A stretch of 64,000 nucleotides of DNA from Paralithodes platypus (GCA_032716605.1 CM064495.1:41713946-41777945); one strand, 5' to 3'. Numbered from the stretch's first letter, positions 21,105 through 31,370 are shown. Notes: generated by a model not told the origin, from the sequence alone. A program made the numbers and translations.

Positions 21105-21268
21105 CTTTTTTCCTTTTTTTTCCCCTATGTGTATGTAGGAGACAAAAGGCAGGTTGCCTGTACGAGTGCCTCCCAAAAAGCCAAAATATTGACAGAGAGC
21201 CAAATTCAGGGGACGTTGGGGTCAAAATGCCTGGACACACGAAGTTTAAAGCAGTTTAAGTGTAAGAC
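21105..21268 (-). mobile_element. LINE 3' terminal fragment, minus strand
   Basis: The reverse complement (CGTGTGTCCAGGCATTTTG, GGAGGCACTCG, GGCAACCTGCCTTTTG) aligns with the last codons and 3' UTR of the LINE at 35754-38120, ending in an impure poly-A (T-rich at 21098-21123). Only about 160 bp remain. It directly abuts the right end of the 24-bp satellite. Confidence 0.8.
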
Positions 21269-21394
21269 AGGGTGTGCAAAAACAGGCTATGATAGTATTA
21301 TTATGGTGCAGATGAGTATCATGAGGATCTTACAAATATTAGAGGTGAGGTGGAGTAAGATAAAACAATGTGAAAGGGGTGCGACCTTTTTTTC

Positions 21395-22295
21395 TTAATT
21401 AAAGTTATATAAAAGGTGAGGTGTGGAACAGGGTGTGGTGGGGGTGCGGTGAAACAGGTGACGTGGTGTTGTAGAGCAGGGAGGAGCTGGGGTAGGGTGG
21501 AGAGTGTGGAGGATATATTAATAACAGGGTGTGGTGGAAGTGGAAGAAGGAATATGGTGGTGGTGGAACAGAGATGGAGGTGGAGACTGTTAGAGGGAGG
21601 TGATAAGGAAGAGTGTGGAGGATATATTAATAACAGGGTGTGGTGGAAGTGGAAGAAGGAATATGGTGGTGGTGGAACAGAGATGGAAGTGGAGATTGTT
21701 AGATGGAGGTGATAAGGAAGAGTGTGGATTAGGATATAATAATCGATTTTGTTATCAATTTCACTCCAACACCAAACACCTCCCAAATAATTTAATGAAA
21801 GCAAGCATGTGATCCACCGGGATTTAACAGGGTGTGGTGGAAGTGTGAGAAGGGGTGTGGTGATGGTGGAGGTGGAGACTGTTAGATGGAGGATATATGG
21901 AAGAGTGTGTATGAGGATATAACACAAACAGGGTGTGGTGGAAGTGTGAGACAGGGTGTGGTGATGATGGAGGTGGAGACTGTTAGATGGAGGATATGGA
22001 AGAGTGTGTATGAGGATATAACACAAACAGGGTGTGGTGGAAGTGTGAGACAGGGTGTGGTGATGGTGGAGGTGGAGACTGTTAGATGGAGGATATATGG
22101 AAGAGTGTGTATGAGGATATAACACAAACAGGGTGTGGTGGAAGTGTGAGAAGGGGTGTGGTGATGGTGGGACAGAGATGGAGGCGGAGACTGTTAGATG
22201 GAGGATATATGGAAGAGTGTGTATGAGGATATAACACAAACAGGGTGTGGTGGAAGTGTGAGACAGGGTGTGGCGGTGGTGGAGGGAAGTGGGGT
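21395..22295. repeat. G-rich ~100-115-bp tandem repeat with SINE insertions
   Basis: Units contain CAGGGTGTGGTGGAAGTG, GATGGTGGAGGTGGAGACTG and GAGGATATAACACAAACAGG. About seven units are present, a first block (21420-21735) of a slightly different subtype and a second (21825-22290). SINE-3 fragments lie between and after the blocks. Confidence 0.9.
21741..21824 (-). mobile_element. SINE-3 fragment
   Basis: CACCAAACACCTCCCAAATA and TGTGATCCACCGGGATTT match 22309-22390 but stop inside the B-box region. It splits the G-rich tandem array. Confidence 0.7.
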
Positions 22296-22308
22296 GGTAT
22301 ATCTATAT

Positions 22309-22448
22309 TATATTAATTTCACCACAACACCAAACACCTCCAATGAAATTAATGAAAGCATATATGTGATCCACCGGGATTCAAACCTGGGTTATCACAC
22401 ACAGATATTTAAACACTCTAACTATTACACCACCAAGCCGGTTATAAC
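22309..22448 (-). mobile_element. SINE-3, tRNA-derived
   Basis: On the minus strand a tRNA-like head begins near 22448 with an A-box-like TTGGTGGTGTAATAGTTAG and a B-box GGTTTGAATCC, followed by a tail with TTTCATTAATTTCATTGG and TTTGGTGTTGTGG. The acceptor ends do not pair, so this is not a functional tRNA gene. Related copies: 21741, 32510 (plus) and a tail at 17405. Pol III promoter boxes are the established SINE feature; family name is unknown to me. Confidence 0.75.
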
Positions 22449-22509
22449 AGAGAGAAAGAGGTGAGGGGCCCCAACCCAGACCAACCCAGCTGCAGGCAAG
22501 AGGTACCAC

Positions 22510-22540
22510 GTCCACCACCACCACCACCACCACCACTTGC
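22510..22540. repeat. (CCA)n microsatellite
   Basis: About nine CCA units. Confidence 0.85.
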
Positions 22541-22769
22541 CTGGGTCACTGACTTCAATAACAACACTGTCTATGTCACGTCAACGCACATAACACAAAT
22601 TACTAAGTTTATAATAAGACGTGAATAATTCTGTATTCACATTATTGCTATTATCACACAAATTAGGTCAAATTAGGTCACCAGCCTTCACCGGTGCATA
22701 TAAAAAATGCACGACTTTACCTGGAAGGAGAGTCTTGGAGGTATTGTTTTAACCCTATTAGATGTAGGG

Positions 22770-23042
22770 CGGGTCAATTTAGATCCTAGGACCCAGTTTT
22801 ACTCCATTAGCTTGGAGATTTTAAGACGTTTCATCTCATTAGTTTGGCGATTATATGATGGTTCAACCCAAAAAGATGTCGATGTTTCCTGGGCGAGCGA
22901 TAGCGAGCCTTCAATGTGGGAGAAACCGGCCTTTGGCCGGGACATTTTTCTATCGAAAAATGTACGAAAATGTACGAATTACGAGGGGTGTAATTTCAAG
23001 CTTGATGGAAGTCTAGGAAACACACTAAAAACCTTCCCTTAA
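22770..23042 (+). mobile_element. TT-A MITE, copy 14, old and divergent
   Basis: The core GGGCGAGCGATAGCGAGCC, hairpin CCGGCC-TTT-GGCCGG and right end AACCTTCCCTTAA are recognisable, but the left third is strongly diverged and no TTAAGGGG start is visible. GAAAATGTAC is duplicated in the AT hairpin. Confidence 0.7.
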
Positions 23043-23089
23043 ACTTCACAAAATCATCTAAATATAAATATAACATAGTTAGAACCATA

Positions 23090-23303
23090 TTAACCCCTTG
23101 AAGCTCTGACGCGTTTTAGCAGTATATTTGGGCTAGCATTAGACAATTGGATGCAGCTTAGGAAGGATCTGTGGGTATTAAAACGACAAAGACTCTCTCA
23201 ATCAACCCTCTGACTTCCATAAACCCTTCCTAATCTGCATAATATCGTCTAATAATTACCAGAAAACAAAACAGAAATGCGTATTGGAGCTTGAAAGGGT
23301 TAA
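23090..23303 (+). mobile_element. TT-C MITE, complete
   Basis: TTAACCCCTTGAAGCTCTGACGC at the left is mirrored by GGAGCTTGAAAGGGTTAA at the right. Subterminal mirrored words include CATTAGACAATTGGATGCAG and TGCATAATATCGTCTAAT. The length is 214 bp. Its right TTAA is shared with the next TT-A copy. Confidence 0.85.
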
Positions 23304-23635
23304 GGGGAGGTTTCTACTTGAGGGATTTTTTTCTGGACCCCTTTCTCCCTCATGTTTAGCCCCATTGATTTTGAGATTTTAAGACGTTCGCCCTAGTAGT
23401 TTTGAAATGTTAAGCCATTTTGACCCATTTCTGTCAATTTTAAGACCTTTCGTGCCATTAAGGTGTCGATTTTTTCCTGGCGAGCGATAGCGAGCCTGTA
23501 ATTTAAGAGCAACCGGCCTCTGGCCGGGACATTTTTCTACCGAAAAATGTACAAATTTATCTTGAAAGGGGGTCTAGGGGGTGTAATTTTAAGCTTGATG
23601 AAAACGTAGGGAACAAACTAAATACCTCCCCTTAA
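23300..23635 (+). mobile_element. TT-A MITE, copy 15
   Basis: TTAA-bounded 336-bp copy with hairpin loop TCT (CCGGCC-TCT-GGCCGG). It sits exactly between a complete TT-C element and a detached TT-C-like terminus (23632-23664, GACGTCGCCGGTAGAGAAGG followed by AGTTAA). Confidence 0.87.
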
Positions 23636-23762
23636 ACAGACGTCGCCGGTAGAGAAGGAGTTAAAGTGTCACGAGTAACGCCATCTGCAGGTATCACTAT
23701 GTTTGTCATTTATCATATGTGTATACCATATATATATATTATTATGTAGTACCGGTACACCA

Positions 23763-24088
23763 TTAAGGGCAGGTATTTACTTTGTTCCCTAGACCTCCAT
23801 CAAGCTTAACATTATACCCCCTCCAGTCCCTTTCAAGATAAATTTGTACATTTTTCGGTAGAAAAAAGTCCCGACCGAAGGCCGGTTCCTCTTAAATTAC
23901 AGGCTCGCTTTCGCTCGCCAGGATAAAATCGACACCTGAATGGCACGAAAGGTCTTAATATGGGGTGAAAGTTCTTAAAATCGCTAAACTAATGGGGCGA
24001 ACGTTTTATAATATCAAAAGCAATGGGGCTAAACATGAGGGAGAAAGGGGTCCAGAAAAACATCCCTTAAGTGGCAATCTCCCCTTAA
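23763..24088 (-). mobile_element. TT-A MITE, copy 16
   Basis: Minus-orientation, TTAA at both ends (ATTAAGGGCAGG ... CTCCCCTTAA). Resembles copies 1 and 4 in element orientation (GGGATGTTTTTCTGGACCCC). Confidence 0.87.
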
Positions 24089-24106
24089 TATACATGTCTG
24101 CCTTAG

Positions 24107-24333
24107 TTAACCTCTTCTGTACCGATGATGCCTCTTTTCCATTGTATTCTGGCATTTATTAGACACTTTGATTCAGCTTAGGACGGACGTGTGTAGTGTG
24201 ATTTAGAGGCTGCTAACTCTCTCAGTGAACTACTTTAGCTATCACAGCTCCTTCTTAAGCTGCATAACATCGTGTAAACATTGCGGAAATACCACAACAT
24301 ACATACATACATTTCCGGCAGTGAAGGGGTTGA
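24107..24333 (+). mobile_element. TT-C MITE
   Basis: TTAACCTCTTCTGTACCGATG at the left and CCGGCAGTGAAGGGGTTGA at the right. A small CATA expansion (ACATACATACATACAT) lies near the right end. The right boundary has mutated from TTAA to TTGA and is shared with TT-A copy 17. Confidence 0.75.
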
Positions 24334-24655
24334 GGGGAGATCTCCACTTGAGGGATTTTTTTCTTTACCCCTTGCTCCCTCATGTTTAGCCCCATTGCTT
24401 TTGATATTATAAAACCTTTGCCCCATTAGTTTAGCGATTTTAAGAACTTTCACCCCATATTAAGACCTTTCGTGCCATTCAGGTGTCGATTTTATCCTGG
24501 CGAGCGATTGCGAGCCTGTAATTTAAGAGGAACCGGCCTTCGGCCGGGACATTTTTCTACCGAAAAATGTATAAATTGATCTTGAAAGGGACTCAAGGGG
24601 GTGTAATTTTAAGCTTGATGGAGGTCTAGGGAACAAACTAAATACCTCCCCTTAA
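24330..24655 (+). mobile_element. TT-A MITE, copy 17
   Basis: TTGAGGGGAGATCTCC at the left, ATACCTCCCCTTAA at the right. It carries GGCGAGCGATTGCGAGCC and CCGGCC-TTC-GGCCGG. Confidence 0.85.
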
Positions 24656-24692
24656 GTGTAGAATAGGGTAATTGGCTATTGTGTATCTCCCC

Positions 24693-24853
24693 TTAGCATG
24701 TTGAGGGAGGGAGGGAGGGAGGCAGATGATAGTGGTAGTGGTAGTGGTGTGGCGTTAAATAACGCCATACCACTACCACTACCACTATCATCATATTACC
24801 GAGGTCAGGTGTTGCCTATAGCCACCACAAGGATGTAATCTTGGCCAACCATC
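24693..24853. repeat. Direct-repeat copy 1 with palindrome, flanking TT-B copy 3
   Basis: CTCCCCTTAGCATGTTGAGG, the AGTGGTAGTGGTAGTGGTGT tract and TACCGAGGTCAGGTGTTGCC recur at 25239-25375. This copy also contains a palindrome (24734-24793) whose arms are GATAGTGGTAGTGGTAGTGG and its complement, about 33 bp each, joined at GCGTTAAATAACGCC. The second copy lacks the inverted arm. Confidence 0.85.
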
Positions 24854-24856
24854 ACC

Positions 24857-25183
24857 TTTTCTCTCTTTCCCTGGCTTGTATCCATTCGGCCCCATTCAGC
24901 CAACTGTTTTAAGACGTTTATCCCCATCCAGGTGTCAATTTTTTTCCGGCGAGCGAAAGCGAGCCAGCATTGTATGGAGAAATCCAGCTTCGCCGGAGAC
25001 ATTTTTCTATCGAAAAATGTACAAATTTAGCTTGCTGTCAAAACCAAAATATATATATGCTGGCTCGCTACCTCTCGCCAGGAAAATATTGACACCTGCA
25101 TGGGGGTAAACGTCTTAAAACAGTAGGCTGAATGGGGCCGAATAGATACAAGCCAAAGAGAGAGGGAGAAAGAGAGAAACAAA
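24857..25183 (+). mobile_element. TT-B foldback MITE, copy 3, TTAA ends lost
   Basis: The inverted arms with CTTGTATCCATTCGGCCCC and its mirror are kept, as are AATCCAGCTTCGCCGGAGA and TTTTTCTATCGAAAAA. Outer TTAAGGGG ends are missing on both sides. The element lies between the two direct-repeat copies. Confidence 0.8.
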
Positions 25184-25238
25184 AATATATTCTCTAGACC
25201 CTGGCTACCATCGTATCTACCTTCTCTTGTAAACGGCT

Positions 25239-25375
25239 CTCCCCTTAGCATGTTGAGGAAGGAAGTGAGTGAGGCAGATGAAAGTGGTAGTGGTAGTGGT
25301 GTGGCGTTATTACCGAGGTCAGGTGTTGCCTATAGCCTAGCTACCACAAGAATGTAATCTTGGCCAACCATCATC
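25239..25375. repeat. Direct-repeat copy 2
   Basis: Second copy of the 24693-24853 segment without the palindromic arm. It leads into the ATC-rich satellite. Confidence 0.8.
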
Positions 25376-26300
25376 CAAGATCACTATCACGGTCAACACA
25401 ATCATCATCACCATCACTACAACTATCACCACCACCATCACCCACTACACCAACATCACTATCACCATCACTGCCATCACCATCACTCACTATCACCAAC
25501 ATCACTATCACGGTCAACACAATCATCATCACCATCACTACAACTATCACCACCACCATCACCCGCTACACCAACATCACTATCACCATCACTGCCATCA
25601 CCATCACTCACTATCACCAACATCACTATCACGGTCAACACAATCATCATTACCATCATAACAACTATCACCACCACCATCACCCGCTACACCAACATCA
25701 CTATCACCATCACTGCCATCACCATCACTCATTATCACCAACATCACTATCACGGTCAACACAATCATCATCACCATCATAACAACTATCACCACCACCA
25801 TCACCCGCTACACCAACATCACTATCATCATCACTGCCATCACCATCACTCACTATCACCAACATCACTATCACGGTCAACACAATCATCATTACCATCA
25901 TAACAACTATCACCACCACCATCACCCGCTACACCAACATTACTATCACCATCACTCACTATCACCAACATCACTATCACGGTCAACACAATCATCATCA
26001 CCATCATAACAACTATCACCACCACCATCACCCGCTACACCAACATCACTATCACCATCACTACCATCATAACAACCATCACCATCACTCACTATCACCA
26101 ACATCACTATCACCATCACTACCATCATAACAACCATCACCATCACTCACTATCACCAACATCACTATCACCATCACTACCTTCATAACAACCACCACCA
26201 TCACTCACTATCACCAACATCACTATCACCATCACTACCTTAATAACAACCATCACCATCACTCACTATCACCATCACTACCTTCATAACAACAACCGTC
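25374..26300. repeat. 121-bp higher-order repeat of (ATC/ACC) triplets
   Basis: CATCACTATCACGGTCAACA recurs at exact 121-bp steps (25381, 25502, 25623, 25744, 25865 and so on), with the space filled by ATC and ACC triplets. After about 25950 units shorten to about 55-60 bp. Frames rich in Asp/Val (minus) or His/Thr/Ile (plus) are artefacts. Confidence 0.92.
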
Positions 26301-26366
26301 ACCATTAATTCCACTAATGTAGCTACTTTTAACATGAATAACAATACTGTCAACATAATGAACACT

Positions 26367-26452
26367 ACCACTGCCACCACCACTACCACCACTACCACCA
26401 CCACTACCACCACCACTACCACTACCACCACCACTACCACCACCATATCACC
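26367..26452. repeat. (ACC/ACT)n microsatellite
   Basis: Uninterrupted Thr-codon-like ACC/ACT triplets, about 28 units. Confidence 0.93.
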
Positions 26453-26628
26453 AAACAACACCACAATCTACATCACCAATACCGTCACCATTAGCTTACC
26501 CGTACTGGGAGGAGTCAACATTTCGGAAACAATTTTACAATTTCAACTACAAAACAAAACAAATAATAATTGTTTGCTTTCCTGTTCTTTCAGGTACGTC
26601 ACTTAGTATAGTTCATTACAAGATTTGT

Positions 26629-26772
26629 AGGTATGTATGTATGTAGGTATGTATGTAACTATGTATGTAGGTATGTAGGTATGTATGCATGTATGTATGT
26701 ATGTAACTATGTATGTAGGTATGTACAGTAGGTATGTATGCATGTATGTATGTATGTATGTATGTATGTACT
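26629..26772. repeat. (GTAT)n with GTAG/AACT variants
   Basis: Imperfect tetranucleotide array; GTATGTAACTATGTATGTAG is repeated twice. Confidence 0.93.
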
Positions 26773-27195
26773 CAGGCACATACCCCATTGCTGGGGGGTG
26801 GCCGACACGAGACAGAGCCCGAACAGAAACAGCATTTAAAATTCCTATTCTCAAGGTCCGGGACCACTTTCACGTTCCCTTGTCCCTTTCTCTGTCTCCT
26901 CGAGTAGGAGACTTTTACAAGGGAGGAGGATTCCTAGCCCCCTGTCCCAAGATGTACATGGTGTTATTCTCGGGGGTTGTGGGGAAAGGATTAGGGCTGG
27001 GTCAGGAGAGTGTTTGGAGTTTGTATACCTCACCTGGCCATTATACCTCACCTGGCCATTACATAACCATACATTATACGAAATTGCTGAAATGTTGACT
27101 ATCATGGATGACAAGAGATAATTTTTAGTGTAAGCATAATTCTGATATCACTTCATTATAACAATGTTGGTGATATATGATACATACCATGGAAG
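26773..27195. other. Unassigned, moderately G+C-rich stretch
   Basis: ATACCCCATTGCTGGGGGGT and GTCTCCTCGAGTAGGAGAC form short local hairpins. CCTCACCTGGCCATTATA is repeated twice at 27029-27058. It may be part of a dispersed element, but I recognise no family and no gene. Confidence 0.4.
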
Positions 27196-27336
27196 TGTTT
27201 TAATATTGACAAAACAAATGGGGCGAAAGGTATCAAAATCGCCAAACTAACGGAACGAACGCCTTAAAACCTCAAAACTAATATGCTAAACATGAGGGAG
27301 AAGGGGGTCCAGAAAAAGCGAGTAGTACCCCCTTAA
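27196..27336 (-). mobile_element. TT-D/TT-A-like end fragment
   Basis: AAATGGGGCGAAAGGTATCA, CTAAACATGAGGGAGAAGGG and GAGTAGTACCCCCTTAA match the outer half of the 28277 element in minus orientation. The core is missing. Confidence 0.65.
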
Positions 27337-27479
27337 AAAACCCTCCCCCTTCAACTGTAATAAAGGTAGGCCTATAAATAACATGAGGCAGTTCTCCTAT
27401 ACTGTAGAGTGCCCAACGAATAACCACATTTTATAATAGTACTGTATATGGTATAACATACTCCAATAGTAATGATTAT

Positions 27480-27712
27480 TTAACCCTCTCCGACATATGA
27501 CGCGATTTTGAGCCTATTGGGGATACTTTAAAGCCTTTGTTACCATCAGGGGTATTTAGAAACCTATAGTTTAGTTACTTCAACCTCTGCAGTTGTCTTT
27601 GAGTTAGCTGTGGGCAGAAAACTAATTTTGGAGGTAATTATAAGAGTGAGAGAACTCTATTTCTTATTGCTAATCTGGCAACCTCTGCGTCATATGTGCG
27701 TGAAAGGGTTAA
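27480..27712 (+). mobile_element. TT-P MITE, copy 3 (best preserved)
   Basis: TTAA-bounded 233 bp. The right end GCGTCATATGTGCGTGAAAGGG-TTAA mirrors the left TTAA-CCCTCTCCGACATATGACGC with few mismatches. No coding capacity. Confidence 0.85.
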
Positions 27713-27874
27713 TATACATAATATATAACATGTTGACAGTTGTCCAATGTGTGCACATTACATTACACCATATCACTAGTGGTAGATAGTGTTCCCGATA
27801 GTAAAAGAAGGGGTAGTTGCTATCCATCAATCAGCTGTTATCTGACCATACCATCACCGGTAGGGTATACTATT

Positions 27875-28276
27875 ATCTCTTCACCACTATTACTATCATC
27901 ACCACTATCACCATCATCACTACACCTATAACATCACTATACTCTGTTTCATTTCAACTGACGGTAAATTGCAAAGTTCCCATCAAGATTTCCCGGTTAT
28001 TTTGAAGGTTTTGTAGTGAAATATGGTGCAAATTATGTAAACTTGGGGTTAATACCATTATCTCTTCACCACCGATACTATCATCACCACTACCACCATA
28101 CCATCACTATCAGTAACTATCTGACCATACTATCAAATACAGTCTACTATCATCTCTTCAACACTATTACTATCATCACCACTACCACTATCTTCAGTAA
28201 CTATCTGACCAAACTATCACCAGCAGGGTACGGTACTATCATCTCCTTGCCACCAATACTATCTTCACTAGCATCA
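27875..28276. repeat. ATC-rich low-complexity tract with partial duplication
   Basis: Runs of ATC/ACT triplets. TATCTCTTCACCAC-like phrases recur at about 27870, 28056 and 28150, indicating ~100-190-bp degenerate repeats. Confidence 0.65.
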
Positions 28277-28526
28277 TTAAGGGGGTAGTACTCACTTTTT
28301 AGGGACCCCCTTTTCTCTCGTGTTTAGCATATTAGCTTTGAGGTTTTAAGACGTTCATACCGTTAGTTTGGCGATTTTGAGACCTTTCGCCTCATTTTGT
28401 TATCAATATTAAGACCTATGCCCTTTACGTGTCGAGTTTTTACTGACGAGCGATAGCGAGCCTCTAGTGTTAGAAGGAACCGGCCTTCGGCCGGGAAATT
28501 TTTCTACCGAAAAATGTACTTGTACA
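28277..28526 (+). mobile_element. TT-D MITE, copy 1, 3'-truncated
   Basis: TTAAGGGGGTAGTACTCACTT start, core ACGAGCGATAGCGAGCC, hairpin CCGGCC-TTC-GGCCGG and TTTTTCTACCGAAAAATGTAC. It ends there, before the expected right arm, giving way to unrelated C+A-rich sequence. Confidence 0.75.
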
Positions 28527-28903
28527 CATTTTCTGACCACATCCTCACCACCTAAACCCCATCATTCTTTCATAATAACACCTTTTCTCCATCTATCGAT
28601 TTCGCAATTTTCCAAGACTCACCATCACCAACCCCACTAAATATATCGCTAAAGAAAACCCTCCCCCTCAAATGTAATCTGTACCAGGAAAACAAACCGG
28701 TCATTTCCTAAGGTATAACTTATAGGGTCGCTCGCCACACCACTACGCCATCTAGGGGAGAACAGGTATATTATATGCAAGTATTAACCTTTATAAACAT
28801 TGCTATTATTAACTTCTACCTGTAATTTGGCTACCTTATAATACCTATAACGCATTATAGCTAGAAGGTTAGGTAAGAATTGTAATACTCTTCCCCTCCT
28901 CCT
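28527..28903. other. Spacer, no feature seen
   Basis: Unique-looking DNA; no gene, RNA or clear repeat. Confidence 0.4.
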
Positions 28904-29283
28904 TTAAGGGGGGTGACCTGTTTTGGTGCTGTCCTTTTCTATCTTTCTCTGGCTTGTATCCATTTGGCCCCATTCAGCCTACTGTTTTAAGACGTTTATC
29001 CCCATCCAGGTGTCAATTTTTTACTGGTGAGCGGTAGCGAGCCAGCATATTTTTTATTTTTGTTTGACAGCAGGCTAAATTTGTAAATTTTTCGATAGAA
29101 AAATTTCTCCGGCGAAGCCGGATTTCTTCATATAATGCTGGCTCGCTATCGCTCGCCAGGAAGAAATCGACACCTAGATGGGGATAAACGTCTTAAAATA
29201 GTTGGCTGGATGGGGCCGAATGGATACAAGCCAGAGAAAGAGAGAAAAGGACAAAAATAACAAAAAGCAGGTCACCCCCTTAA
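28904..29283 (+). mobile_element. TT-B foldback MITE, copy 6 (intact ends)
   Basis: TTAA-bounded 380-bp element: CTTTAAGGGGGGTGACCTG ... GGTCACCCCCTTAAGG. Long inverted arms contain CTTGTATCCATTTGGCCCC and its mirror. Internal AT hairpin and TTCTCCGGCGAAGCCGGAT are intact. It is nearly identical to the right arm of the 16.9-kb palindrome. Confidence 0.88.
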
Positions 29284-29440
29284 GGTGTTCGCACCTACCA
29301 GCTAATACGCCCTAACCCCTCTTTTTCCAGCATTGTAGTTACCGTATATGTAAGATAACCTAATTATGAGCACAGACTATTAGGGTGGACAGCTATATAC
29401 TCTCCGTCACCTCTGTCTCTTGTCACACTGTCTATCTGTC

Positions 29441-29487
29441 CGTGTGTGTGTGTGTGTGTGTGCGTGTGGGTGTGTGTGTGTGTGGGT

Positions 29488-29527
<40 letters not shown>

Positions 29528-29566
29528 GTGTGTGTGTCTGTGTGTGGGTGGGTGGGGGGGAGGGGG
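29441..29566. repeat. (TG)n with GGGTGGG interruptions
   Basis: Impure TG microsatellite followed by a G-rich run to 29577. Associated Val/Cys and His/Thr frames are artefacts. Confidence 0.93.
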
Positions 29567-29616
29567 AGGGGGGTGTATAGAGTACAACCCATGCATGGGT
29601 GTTTATCATAGGTACC

Positions 29617-29769
29617 GTCTCATTACCAAAGTCTCATTACCAAAGTCTCATTACCAAAGTCTCATTACCAAAGTCTCATTACCAAAGTCTCATTACCAAA
29701 GTCTCATTACCAAAGTCTCATTACCAAAGTCTCATTACCAAAGTCTCATTACCAAAGTCTCATTACCAA
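29617..29769. repeat. 14-bp minisatellite at a LINE 5' junction
   Basis: About 11 perfect units of GTCTCATTACCAAA. A single related copy (CCATATTACCAAAGACC) occurs in the unoccupied tandem unit at 31163-31190, so the unit was amplified from host DNA next to the LINE insertion. Confidence 0.93.
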
Positions 29770-31020
29770 ATGGAATACAAGACGGTGTGTTGAAATGGAT
29801 AGAAAATTGGCTCAGCAACAGAAAGCAAAGGGTAGTCATAAACGGTAAGGCATCTAAATGGACCAATGTAAGTAGCGGGGTACCCCAGGGATCGGTACTA
29901 GGACCAATTCTCTTTCTAATTTACATCAACGACATAGATGAGGGTCTCACCTGCACAATCTCAAAATTTGCTGACGATACAAAAATTGCAAATAGCGTAC
30001 TCTCAAAAGAACAAGTTGACGATATGCAACACAATCTAGATAAATTGTCATGTTGGGCCCAAATTTGGCAAATGAGTTTCAATGCGGATAAATGTAAAGT
30101 ACTACATGTCGGATACCTAAATGAGAAAGCAAACTATTCGATGAATGGCACTCAGCTTAAGAATGTAACAGAGAAACTGATCTGGGAGTAACAATATCGA
30201 GTAACCTAAAACCGAGTCAACAATGTTCAGAAGTTGTTAAGAAGGCAAACAAAATAATTGGCTTTATAGGCAGGTCATTTGAGCATAAATCCAAAGAAGT
30301 TATCCTAACCCTTTACAATTCCTTAGTCCGCCCTCTTCTGGAATACTGCGTTCAATCCTGGTGCCCTTATTACCAAAAAGATATAAACAAGCTAGAACGA
30401 GTTCAACGTAGAGTTACCAAAATGATACCTAGCCTAAAGAACAAACCATACGAAGAGCGTCTTAGAGAATTAAATCTATTTCCTTTAACCCAGCGCAGAT
30501 TAAGAGGCGACTTAATTCAAGTGTTCAAAATCATCAAAGGCATCGACAATATGAACTGTAGTAAGTACTTCACTATCGACCAATCTAATTACACGCGGGG
30601 AAACGGTTGCAAAATTATTGGTAAATCTTTTAACTCGCACGAATCTAAGAATTTCTTCTTCAATCGAGTTGTCAACTTGTGGAATGGGCTTCCCCGAGAC
30701 GTTATAGACTGCAGCACCGTTGATTCATTTAAATTCCGCCTAGACAAATATCTCGCATCAAACCCGCGACTGACTGCGTTTGTAAATGAATAACTTTATC
30801 CTCCCCTCAGTTACTAACCCATCTGTCCCCTACTAACTTCCTAGTCCTGCCACGTTAGTGGCAGGGCAGTAGTTCCCTTTCCAATGTTCCCTTACCCACT
30901 CTAAACCACTGTTTGGACACTTGATCCTCAGTGTTTTGGAGGACAAGCAACCTAGAAGGGTCACTAGATCTGTTGTTGCTTGATTTCCTTTGTACTCCTT
31001 TGTACTCCTTTGTACCTTTA
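29770..31020 (+). pseudogene. CR1-like LINE, 5'-truncated, frameshifted
   Basis: A non-LTR retrotransposon remnant of about 1.25 kb. It begins in the middle of the RT domain (LKWIENWLSNRKQRV), includes [15 protein letters not shown] and the catalytic FADDTK, and runs to the typical LINE C-terminus (RPLLEYCVQSWCPYY; FNRVVNLWNGLPRDVI; stop at 30791-30793). The frame is interrupted near 30177-30190 by a 2-nt shift, and coding resumes in the next frame. The 3' UTR ends in three tandem CTTTGTACTC units instead of poly-A, as is usual for CR1-group LINEs. The N-terminal half of RT, the endonuclease and ORF1 are missing. The element interrupts a host tandem repeat: ATAGGTACC...CATTACC lies before it and TTTAGGGTGAACAGG after it, matching the uninterrupted unit at 31150-31205. 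The clade is recognised from motif style, not a search. Confidence 0.88.
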
Positions 31021-31235
31021 GGGTGAACAGGTATGCACTTAGTCACCTGTCTCACTATATGTGTGTGTATGTGTGTGTGTGTGTGTGTGTGTATGTGTGT
31101 GTGTGTATCTATGTGTGTGTGTGTGTCTATATGTGTGTGTGTGTGTGTGTGTGTTTATCATAGGTATTGCCATATTACCAAAGACCTTTAGTGAGAACAG
31201 GTATACACTCAGTCACCTCCATCACCTGTCTCACT

Positions 31236-31267
<32 letters not shown>

Positions 31268-31370
31268 TGATCATAGGTACTGCCATATTACCTTGAACCT
31301 TCTTTAGGGTGCATAAGTATACACTCAGTCACCTACATCACCTGTCTCACTATTTACCTATCTATCTATC
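31021..31370. repeat. Host tandem repeat (~130-150-bp units) with (TG)n
   Basis: Two to three units contain TATCATAGGTAYTGCCATAT, ACACTCAGTCACC and CACCTGTCTCACTA, separated by TG tracts. The first unit was split by the CR1-like LINE; its left part is at 29590-29620. Confidence 0.85.

Noticed and set aside
20530..21240. 236-codon minus frame (LSLAHSLH repeats)
   Set aside because: Antisense of the 24-bp satellite joined to a LINE 3' UTR fragment.
22368..22441. Functional tRNA gene on the minus strand
   Set aside because: A and B boxes are present but acceptor ends do not pair, and related sequences at 21741 and 32510 share a non-tRNA tail, so it is a SINE head.
26560..26612. Splice acceptor TTTCCTGTTCTTTCAG with a following exon
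   Set aside because: A stop follows almost at once in useful frames and the downstream sequence is a GTAT microsatellite.
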